DNA of 8,294 nt from Acidimicrobiaceae bacterium (GTDB lineage Bacteria; Actinomycetota; Acidimicrobiia; Acidimicrobiales; RAAP-2): the NCBI GenBank assembly GCA_003151555.1, contig PLXU01000033.1, forward strand, positions 22,838 to 31,131, read 5' to 3'. Both the position numbers and the translations under genes were made by a program. Numbering within the stretch: position 1 is the first letter of the stretch; every line of letters starts with the position of its first letter. Below, in pieces: positions 1 through 5,500 of this stretch. The notes under the pieces are model-generated. The model ran no database searches. It was not told where the DNA came from and saw only the letters and a list, made by a program, of their open reading frames with translations.

Positions 1-1890
1 GATCAGGTCCTGGCGCTTAAAGGGGGTCGCGCCGGTCACGCGCTGTGGTGGGCGATTGCCGCCCTGGTCGGCATCGCGGGCGCGGTCGGGGCCATGGAAG
101 TCGCACTCGTCACGCACAATTTCTCGCTGGCCTACGTGGCGCAGAACAACGCCACCTTCACGCCCCTGCTTTACTCGATCACCGGCATGTGGTCCGCGCT
201 CGAAGGTTCATTGCTGCTCTGGTCACTGCTGCTCAGCGCGGTGACGCTGAGCGTCATCTACTACTACCGCAAGGAAGCGACCGACGCCGTGGTCGGGTGG
301 GCCACGGTGGTGCTCTTCGGCGTGGGCGCCTTTTTCATGTACCTGCTGGTCGCTCCGGCCAGTCCCTTCGTGCACAATCCGGCCCACGTGCTCCAGGGCG
401 CTGGGCCCAACGCGCTCTTGCAGAACAATCCCCTGGTGGCGGTGCACCCGCCGCTGCTATACGCCGGCTTCGTGGGCTTCACCGTTCCCTTCGCCTTCGC
501 GCTGGCCATGCTCATTACCGGGCGCGTGCAGGACCGCTGGCAGCTCGAACAGCGCCGCTGGACGGTGCTCGCGTGGGGCGCGTTGTCGTTGGGCATCATC
601 CTCGGGGCCTGGTGGAGCTACCAGGTCCTCGGTTGGGGCGGTTTCTGGGGCTGGGATCCGGTAGAGAACGCTGCCCTCCTGCCCTGGCTGACGGCCACTG
701 CCTACATCCACTCGGTCATCGTCCAGGACCGCCGGGGACTCTTTCGCGTCTGGAACCTCTCACTCGCCGTCGCCACCTTCTCGTTGACGGTGCTCGGTAC
801 GTTCTTCACCCGCTCGGGCGTGCTCGAGAGCGTGCACGCCTTCTCCTCGAGCACCCTGGGGCCGTTGCTCATTGGCTTCTTCTTCGTCTCGGTGTTCGTG
901 GGCATTGGTCTCATTGCCTGGCGCGGGGACCGGCTGCGCTCCGTGGTGGGCGTTGATCATCCGCTCTCGCGCGAGGGTCTCTTCGTGGCCAACAACGTGC
1001 TCTTCGTGGGCTTTGCCATCGTGGTGCTGTTGGGCACCGTGTTCCCCCTGCTCTACCAGGCGGTCAACGGCGCGCAGGTCAGCGTCGGCACGCCCTACTT
1101 CGCCTCCGTTGCGGCCCCGTTGAGCGTGGCCCTGCTGGGCCTGATGGCGGTGGCGCCATTGGTTGGTTGGCGCACCGCCGACGCCCGGGTCCTGTGGAGT
1201 CGACTGCGCGTGAGCGCGTGGTCGGCGCTGGTCTTGGTCCTGGCGCTGGTGGCCTTCGGGGTGCGCCGGCCCACGGTGCTGCTGGCGTATTTCTTGGCGG
1301 CCGGCGCGGCCGGCGCGGCGCTGCGCACAATTCGCGCGGTGCTCGTCGCGGCCCATCGTCGCGGCAGGTGGCGTGGCGCCCTGCGCGCGCCGAGCACCGG
1401 GGGCATGGTGGTGCACCTAGGCATCGTTATCCTGGCCCTGGGTATCGTCACCTCCACCTCCTACACCACGCGGGCCGAGGTGACGTTGGCCAGCGGCCAG
1501 AGCACGGTGGTGAGCGGTCAGTACGTCTCCTTCGCAGGGTTTCACCAGGTGAAGCTCGCTCTGGACACATCGCTGCAACTCGACGTGAACGTGGACAGCC
1601 ATCAACTGCGCCCGGCGGTCACCGTCTTTAACGGGCGCGGTGGCACGACGGTCGGCACGCCGGCCATTGATTCGAACCTCTGGCGCGACGTCTATGTCAC
1701 CTTCGATGCCCTGGGCGGCACCAGCTCGAGGTCCGGGGCGCAGGTTGAGAAGAACCTGCCGGCCGGATCGGTGGTGCTGGGCGTCACCGTTGAACCGCTG
1801 CTGGCCTGGCTCTGGATCGGCGGGCTCATCGTGGGCCTGGGCAGCGCCCTCTCGTTCTTTCGCCGTCGCCACGTCGAGGAGGCAGTATGA
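1..1890 (+). CDS. ccmF: Cytochrome c heme lyase subunit CcmF (5' partial)
   Basis: CcmF is the multispanning membrane subunit that attaches heme to apocytochrome c on the outer face of the membrane (System I). The frame is open from base 1, and the 31 codons before the ATG at 94 match CcmF N-terminal sequence, so that ATG is internal and the true start lies upstream. Numbering from base 1, the tryptophan-rich heme-binding WWD segment WGGFWGWDPVENA is at residues 212-224. Four histidines fit the family heme ligands: 149 (VHPPLLY), 237 (AYIHS), 279 (SVHAF) and 472 (VVHLG). Their spacings of 88, 42 and 193 are close to the 88, 42 and 188 I recall for E. coli (173, 261, 303, 491). This implies about 24 residues missing at the N terminus and a total near 650, a normal length. 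Many hydrophobic segments precede an extracytoplasmic domain at about 490-600 and a final membrane helix at about 600-620. The TGA overlaps the next ATG, so the gene heads the visible part of a ccm operon. Confidence 0.96.
   Translation, partial: DQVLALKGGRAGHALWWAIAALVGIAGAVGAMEVALVTHNFSLAYVAQNNATFTPLLYSITGMWSALEGSLLLWSLLLSAVTLSVIYYYRKEATDAVVGWATVVLFGVGAFFMYLLVAPASPFVHNPAHVLQGAGPNALLQNNPLVAVHPPLLYAGFVGFTVPFAFALAMLITGRVQDRWQLEQRRWTVLAWGALSLGIILGAWWSYQVLGWGGFWGWDPVENAALLPWLTATAYIHSVIVQDRRGLFRVWNLSLAVATFSLTVLGTFFTRSGVLESVHAFSSSTLGPLLIGFFFVSVFVGIGLIAWRGDRLRSVVGVDHPLSREGLFVANNVLFVGFAIVVLLGTVFPLLYQAVNGAQVSVGTPYFASVAAPLSVALLGLMAVAPLVGWRTADARVLWSRLRVSAWSALVLVLALVAFGVRRPTVLLAYFLAAGAAGAALRTIRAVLVAAHRRGRWRGALRAPSTGGMVVHLGIVILALGIVTSTSYTTRAEVTLASGQSTVVSGQYVSFAGFHQVKLALDTSLQLDVNVDSHQLRPAVTVFNGRGGTTVGTPAIDSNLWRDVYVTFDALGGTSSRSGAQVEKNLPAGSVVLGVTVEPLLAWLWIGGLIVGLGSALSFFRRRHVEEAV
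1297..1320 (+). repeat. Short 9-base tandem repeat inside ccmF
   Basis: The unit GCGGCCGGC occurs twice in tandem (1297-1305 and 1306-1314), followed by a partial GCGGCG copy. It is in frame and encodes Ala-Ala-Gly repeats within a hydrophobic helix region of CcmF. In high-G+C DNA this is probably ordinary low-complexity coding sequence. Because the unit is a multiple of three, a change in copy number would not break the frame. Confidence 0.55.
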
Positions 1891-2417
1891 AGCGCACCGT
1901 GCTGATCAGCTCGCTGGCGCTGCTCGTCGTGCTCATTGCATTCTCGGTCTTTCTGGGCACCCGGCACCCGGTCAGCCAGGCCACCACCGTGCAGACGCCA
2001 CTGCGCGGAAAGATCGCGCCGGCCTTTTCCGGTCACGAACTGGCCGGGGGCCACTGGAGCCTCAAGAGCGACCTGGGCAACGTGGTGGTCGTCAACTTCT
2101 GGTCGTCGTGGTGCGGTCCGTGCGTCCAGGAGGCGCCTGATCTTTCGACCTTCGCCTGGCAGGAACGAAATAACCACGTCAAGGTCATCGGCGTGGTCTT
2201 TTCCGACACCGTCTCGGCGGCGACCAACTTCGAGAAGTACTACGGGTCGCTCTATCCCTCGATCGTCGATCCCAATGGCAACATCGCCAACAGTTACGGC
2301 GTGATTTCACCGCCGACCACCTTCTTCATCAACGCCCGGGGTCGGGTCGTGCTGAGCCTCTTGGGCACGGTCACCACCCGGCAGCTGACCGAAATCGTCA
2401 ACCGGATCCGCGAATGA
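1887..2417 (+). CDS. ccmG: Membrane-anchored thiol-disulfide thioredoxin of the CcmG/DsbE (TlpA-like) type
   Basis: This 176-residue protein is a probable extracytoplasmic thioredoxin that reduces the CXXCH cysteines of apocytochrome c, directly or via CcmH, before heme attachment. Residues 5-23 form one N-terminal membrane anchor or uncleaved signal. The thioredoxin domain starts near residue 42 (KIAPAF). The redox motif WCGPC is at 75-79 with cysteines 76 and 79. The cis-proline is likely P143 in SPPTTFFI, followed by the usual GRV strand. Length and layout fit CcmG. The start is supported by a strong GAGGAGG ribosome binding site at 1876-1882, four bases before the ATG, and by the ATGA overlap with ccmF. 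A general TlpA/ResA-like reductase would look similar in sequence; the position between ccmF and ccmH favours CcmG. Confidence 0.93.
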   Translation: MKRTVLISSLALLVVLIAFSVFLGTRHPVSQATTVQTPLRGKIAPAFSGHELAGGHWSLKSDLGNVVVVNFWSSWCGPCVQEAPDLSTFAWQERNNHVKVIGVVFSDTVSAATNFEKYYGSLYPSIVDPNGNIANSYGVISPPTTFFINARGRVVLSLLGTVTTRQLTEIVNRIRE

Positions 2418-2800
2418 AGGTCCTGCGCTCCTTCTGGCTGTGGTTCGCGGCTCTCGTGGTCGTGGCGGTCGTGACGGTGGCGACAGCGCCCGCGGCGCCG
2501 TCAAGCCAGTCGCGCATCAAGCACTTGGAGACCCTGGTGCGCTGTCCGGCGTGCGAAGACATTTCAGTCGCCGTGAGCGACGCGACGTCGGCCATTGCCG
2601 TGCGAAACGAAATTAGTCGCGAGGTGCGTCGCGGCGAATCCGACAACCACATCCTCACGACGCTCGAGGCGACCTACGGCCCCTCGATCTTGCTCAGCCC
2701 GCCGACGTCGGGCCTGGGCGTACTGCTCTGGGCCGTGCCGGCGGCGGTGCTGGTGTTGGCGGTGGTGACGGGCCTTCGCCTGGCCAGGCGACGACGATGA
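2414..2800 (+). CDS. ccmH: Cytochrome c maturation thiol oxidoreductase CcmH
   Basis: CcmH is a small membrane-bound protein that handles the heme-binding cysteines of apocytochrome c together with CcmG and CcmF. Here it has 128 residues: an N-terminal signal or membrane helix (about 7-25), then the family motif RCPACEDIS with cysteines 44 and 47, equivalent to the LRCXXCXXXS of known CcmH. Next comes the usual three-helix-bundle sequence including VRRGESDNHIL and a YGPSILLSPP segment, and a C-terminal membrane helix (about 101-122) ending in a run of arginines that should face the cytoplasm. The second motif cysteine is present, so the redox pair looks intact. The gene overlaps ccmG and the next gene by ATGA tetranucleotides. 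No strong Shine-Dalgarno sequence precedes it, so translational coupling to ccmG is likely. Confidence 0.93.
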   Translation: MKVLRSFWLWFAALVVVAVVTVATAPAAPSSQSRIKHLETLVRCPACEDISVAVSDATSAIAVRNEISREVRRGESDNHILTTLEATYGPSILLSPPTSGLGVLLWAVPAAVLVLAVVTGLRLARRRR

Positions 2801-3528
2801 GCCGCGACGCTGCGCTGCTGCGCGACGAGATCGCACTGCGCGAAGCCTCTCTGGCCGACGCCCAGCGTGAACTGACGGCCGGCGAACTCTCGGACGAGTC
2901 CTTCGCCGCCATTTCCCAGCGCGAGCACGCGGCCATCACCAAGGCCCAGGAAGAACTGGACGTCCTCAGTCGCACGAGCGTTGACGGGCCGCCGGCAACC
3001 CGGGTGCGGCGCCGCAGACTCTTGGCGCTGTCCGCGGCCTGCTTCTCGGTCGCGCTGGCCGTGGTGCTGTGGGCCTCGCTCGTGCCGCGCCAGCCCGGCA
3101 CGTCGATCACGGGGTCGGTCTCGCTCGGCCACGCCCAGCACATCCAACAACTGCTCACCGAAGCCCAGGCCGACATCGCGAGCGGCAACGACGTGGCCGC
3201 CCTCAACGCGTACCAACAGGTGCTGGCGCTGGACGGCTCGAACGTGCAGGCCCTCACCGAAACCGGCTGGCTCGATTTCTCGGCCGGCGGATCGGGCCAC
3301 GACGTCACGCTCATAGATCTGGGGATCAAGGATCTGCGAGAGGCAGTCAAGCTCGCGCCGCGCGATGCCGCGCCGCGCCTCTACTACGCCATCGCGGCCG
3401 ATCTGACGCCCGGCAACCGGGCCCTCGCCAAGAAACAGTTCGAGGTGTTCTTGAGGCTCAAGCCCTCTAAGGACCAGGTGGACATCGCCAAACCACTACT
3501 GGCGAAGCTGGGCCTGAAAGCCCCCTAA
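2797..3528 (+). CDS. ccmI: CcmI-like TPR protein of cytochrome c maturation
   Basis: This 243-residue protein is a probable apocytochrome chaperone working with CcmF and CcmH. Residues 5-60 are charged and predicted helical or coiled coil, and contain the typical CcmI loop pattern (ELTAGELSDESF followed by a second helix). A basic stretch (RVRRRR, 69-74) precedes one membrane helix at about 75-96, so the N terminus should be cytoplasmic and the rest outside. Residues 110-225 hold about three TPR-like helical pairs, for example EAQADIASGNDVAALNAYQQ and a later pair ending KKQFEVFLRLKPS. Classical CcmI has an extra membrane helix before the cytoplasmic loop; here it is absent and the preceding CcmH ends with one. 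The gene starts in an ATGA overlap with ccmH, and its TAA overlaps the TAG of the convergent chrA. TPR detail is by eye only. Confidence 0.85.
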   Translation: MSRDAALLRDEIALREASLADAQRELTAGELSDESFAAISQREHAAITKAQEELDVLSRTSVDGPPATRVRRRRLLALSAACFSVALAVVLWASLVPRQPGTSITGSVSLGHAQHIQQLLTEAQADIASGNDVAALNAYQQVLALDGSNVQALTETGWLDFSAGGSGHDVTLIDLGIKDLREAVKLAPRDAAPRLYYAIAADLTPGNRALAKKQFEVFLRLKPSKDQVDIAKPLLAKLGLKAP

Positions 3529-4697
3529 ACAGCGACGCCGACGAGCGCGAGCACGATACCCACGGCCCCGGCCAGCAACAGGGCACTGACCACGCCGCGT
3601 TTGATCACGAAGAGCCACGTCAGGGCGGCGGCGAGCAGTGGCACCTGCCAAAGGTGGTGCAGGGACAGGCCAAGCGGGATCGCCGAGCCGGCGATCGCGC
3701 CGATGACCGCGGGGCTGGCCCCCGTCAAGAACGAGGACACCGAATGATTTGAGCGGATCTCGCTGAAATGCGTGGCCCCAAAAAGCACCAAGAGGAATGA
3801 GGGCGCGAAGACGACCACCGTGGCGAGTAAGGCCCCGCCGATCCCGGCGACCGCGTAGCCCACGACCGCCACGGTGAGGACCACGGGGCCGGGCGTCACT
3901 TGTCCCAGGGCGACCGCGTTGAGGAACTGGGCGCCGCTCATCCAGTGGTACGTCGTCACGACGTCGTGCTGCATCAGCGGAATGATCACGAACCCGCCGC
4001 CGTAGGAGAGAGCGCCGACCTTGATGGCCACCAGGCACAACGCCCCAACACCGGCCAGACCGACGGTGTGCAGTAGTGCGGCGGGAGCGAGCGCGTGGGC
4101 GGGCCCCGGCGAGATGCGCCCGGGCGAGCGCATCGCCACTTCCAGCGCACCGCAGGCAATCAGGATGAGCACGACGTACGAGCCCGCCAGCGCGACGACG
4201 AGTGCACCGGCCAGCGCGTAGGCGATCCAACGCGAGAGCTCGGTGTTCCTCGTTCCCATGCGCTGGCGGCTCTGGGCCACGAGACGAGATGCCGCGAAGA
4301 GGGCAACGGCGGGCACCGCGGCGCCGGCGCCGACGGCGGCACCGGTGATGGCGATTGGTGGATGATTCGCGAGGAACAACGCCGAGAGCGCGACGATGAG
4401 CACCAGTCCGGGAAAAATGAAGCAGAGGCCGCCCACGATTCCCCCCAGGGTGCCGCGCAGTCGCCAGGCGCAGAAAATTGCGAGCTGCGTGGACGCGGGA
4501 CCGGGCAACAGGTTGGTTGACGCGATGGCGTCCTCAAATTCCTGCGCGTCGATCCACTCGTGGTCCTGGACACACTTCTTGCGCAGCAGCGCGATGTGGG
4601 TGGGTGGTCCGCCGAAGCCCACCACGCCGAGGTGACCCCACTCGCGCGCGATCGTGCTGAGGGCAACCCGTTTTAGCGGCGCGCCGTCGCGAGTCAT
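3525..4697 (-). CDS. chrA: ChrA-family chromate ion transporter
   Basis: ChrA proteins are inner-membrane transporters that export chromate; sulfate has also been proposed as a substrate. This one has 390 residues, the usual size of the long two-domain form. The N-terminal half carries FGGPPTHI (28-35) and LLPGPASTQLA (63-73). The C-terminal half repeats the theme with YGGGFVIIPLMQ (232-243) and QVTPGPVV (266-273). A hydrophilic linker at about 143-156 and a short Pro/Gly-rich stretch at about 190-200 lie among the membrane helices. All hallmark motifs are intact, so I expect a functional transporter, although many ChrA homologues have no tested substrate. The ATG lies 19 bases after the stop of the upstream regulator on the same strand, with no recognisable Shine-Dalgarno sequence, so translation probably depends on reinitiation after the regulator. 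Its stop overlaps that of the ccmI-like gene on the other strand. Confidence 0.93.
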   Translation of the reverse strand: MTRDGAPLKRVALSTIAREWGHLGVVGFGGPPTHIALLRKKCVQDHEWIDAQEFEDAIASTNLLPGPASTQLAIFCAWRLRGTLGGIVGGLCFIFPGLVLIVALSALFLANHPPIAITGAAVGAGAAVPAVALFAASRLVAQSRQRMGTRNTELSRWIAYALAGALVVALAGSYVVLILIACGALEVAMRSPGRISPGPAHALAPAALLHTVGLAGVGALCLVAIKVGALSYGGGFVIIPLMQHDVVTTYHWMSGAQFLNAVALGQVTPGPVVLTVAVVGYAVAGIGGALLATVVVFAPSFLLVLFGATHFSEIRSNHSVSSFLTGASPAVIGAIAGSAIPLGLSLHHLWQVPLLAAALTWLFVIKRGVVSALLLAGAVGIVLALVGVAV

Positions 4698-4716
4698 GGC
4701 GCTGGCGTGCAGCGGG

Positions 4717-5430
4717 TCAGGCAGTGACGCGACAGGTGTCGTCGCCGCGGGCTCGCGACGTCATTGTCACGTTCGTGCGTTCGGCGCCGAGTCCTTCGAG
4801 CATGCCGGAAATCAAACCGCGGTCCACGGCGCACAGCACCGGGTGGTGCGTGGCGGCCGATCCGAAGGGGCAGTTGTCCGAGACCACGGACTGCGCCGAG
4901 TCGTTCTCCTCGACGCGCGCGGCGAAGCCGTGCGCCGTTAAGAGCCCGGCAATGGAGGTCATCGCGTCCTTTACCGACCGATTCGTCTCTTGGGGCAGCA
5001 CCGCGGCGCCGAGCGTGCGTCCGTACTCCACGCCCACGTCGTGGGCCATGGACTCGGAGGCTTCGGGGCCAAGTCGCTCAAGGGCCATTTCCAACAGGGC
5101 CACCAACAGGGCGTCACGGCGCAGCGAACCGTCCATCTTCAAACTGTCGTCGACCACGCGGTATCCCTTGGCCGGTCGCCCGACGGTGGTCTTGCGCACG
5201 TTGTCAAAGGTCACGTAGCCAGCTTCGCTGAGGCGCTCTAAGTGGTGGCGCACGACGTTGGGGTGCACGTCACAGTGCAGCGCCAAATCAGTCGCGGGCG
5301 AGCCGGGACTTTCACGCAGGTACAGGTAGATCGTGCGGCGCGTGCGGTCGCCAAAGGAGTGGGTCAGGCTGGTGACGGCGGCGGTGAAGAGAGCCGGGTC
5401 GACCTCGTTGTCCGTGGGCTTTGTTGGCAC
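4717..5430 (-). CDS. Winged-helix transcriptional regulator, SufR-like with a C-terminal cysteine motif
   Basis: This 237-residue protein is a probable DNA-binding repressor. Residues 20-92 form an ArsR/DeoR-type winged helix: a TRRTIYLYL helix, the recognition helix HPNVVRHHLERLSEAGYV (56-73), and a wing around VGRPAKGY. Residues 100-170 form a helical middle domain, likely for dimerisation. The C-terminal part has cysteines at 187, 200 and 233 (NCPF, VLCAVD, DDTCRV). The CX12C spacing and final cysteine resemble SufR-type repressors, which bind an Fe-S cluster and control Fe-S assembly genes; a fourth cysteine at 53 lies in the DNA-binding domain. The start is GTG at 5430: the frame is closed by TAG at 5440-5442 and no other good start is near. 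It is divergent from mrp and lies upstream of chrA on the same strand. Cluster binding is inferred from the motif. A general ArsR-like regulator sensing another ligand remains possible. Confidence 0.82.
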   Translation of the reverse strand: MPTKPTDNEVDPALFTAAVTSLTHSFGDRTRRTIYLYLRESPGSPATDLALHCDVHPNVVRHHLERLSEAGYVTFDNVRKTTVGRPAKGYRVVDDSLKMDGSLRRDALLVALLEMALERLGPEASESMAHDVGVEYGRTLGAAVLPQETNRSVKDAMTSIAGLLTAHGFAARVEENDSAQSVVSDNCPFGSAATHHPVLCAVDRGLISGMLEGLGAERTNVTMTSRARGDDTCRVTA

Positions 5431-5436
5431 GTAAAA

Positions 5437-5442
5437 AGTCTA
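5437..5442 (-). promoter_or_regulatory. Candidate -10 element for a leaderless regulator transcript
   Basis: Read on the minus strand this is TAGACT, fitting the actinobacterial TANNNT pattern. It ends six bases before the GTG start at 5430. A transcript starting at the usual distance would begin at or within a base of the GTG, with no leader. This agrees with the lack of any Shine-Dalgarno sequence before the GTG. No clear -35 is present, so the call rests on spacing and a short match. Confidence 0.4.
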
Positions 5443-5467
5443 GGGTCCATCCGCTCCAGCGCGCCGG

Positions 5468-5473
5468 TAATCT
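5468..5473 (+). promoter_or_regulatory. Candidate -10 element for mrp
   Basis: TAATCT fits a TANNNT -10 box 27 bases before the TTG start. It would place the transcript start near 5480, leaving a leader of about 20 bases that just contains the ribosome binding site. No good -35 lies at the normal distance, so this is a weak prediction. Confidence 0.3.
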
Positions 5474-5475
5474 CA

Positions 5476-5488
5476 AGAAGCCTCTTCT
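5476..5488. repeat. Inverted repeat AGAAG-CCT-CTTCT, candidate operator or leader hairpin
   Basis: Two perfect 5-base arms flank a 3-base centre immediately before the mrp ribosome binding site and across the predicted mrp transcript start. It could be an operator half-site pair for the neighbouring regulator or a very small RNA hairpin. Arms this short can arise by chance. It does not match the SufR operator sequences I recall from cyanobacteria or mycobacteria. Confidence 0.35.
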
Positions 5489-5495
5489 AAAGGAA
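5489..5495 (+). promoter_or_regulatory. Ribosome binding site fixing the TTG start of mrp
   Basis: AAAGGAA ends five bases before the TTG at 5501. The upstream frame is closed by TAA at 5468-5470 and contains no ATG or GTG, so this site decides in favour of TTG. Confidence 0.75.
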
Positions 5496-5500
5496 CCCTC

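Larger units (their letters stand above)
5431..5500. promoter_or_regulatory. Divergent promoter region between the SufR-like regulator and mrp
   Basis: These 70 bases separate the two divergent start codons and must hold the control signals for the leftward regulator-chrA unit and, unless a distant promoter reads through, for the rightward mrp-dehydrogenase unit. By eye they contain a -10-like hexamer for each direction, an imperfect 12-base palindrome centred on GCGCGC (5456-5467, one mismatched pair), a short inverted repeat (5476-5488) and the mrp ribosome binding site. No convincing -35 element is visible in either direction. The close spacing means one bound repressor could affect both transcripts. 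Confidence 0.6.

Noticed and set aside
94..96. ATG as the start of ccmF
   Set aside because: The frame is open upstream to base 1, the upstream codons fit CcmF, and histidine spacing implies about 24 further residues before the window.
45..956. 303-codon open frame on the + strand overlapping ccmF
   Set aside because: Arg/Gly/His-rich product without recognisable motifs, lying in another frame over a strongly conserved CcmF. This is a typical high-G+C shadow frame.
3510..3523. GGGC/GCCC hairpin near the end of the ccmI-like gene as a terminator
   Set aside because: Only four base pairs, inside the coding sequence and without a T-run on either strand.
3496..4230. 244-codon minus-strand open frame within chrA
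   Set aside because: Arginine-rich out-of-frame reading of ChrA, whose own frame holds all family motifs.
5442..5499. Distant arms AGGGTCC (5442-5448) and GGAACCCT (5492-5499) as a looping operator
   Set aside because: The match needs a bulge and the arms are 43 bases apart; one arm overlaps the ribosome binding site, so the similarity is probably coincidental.
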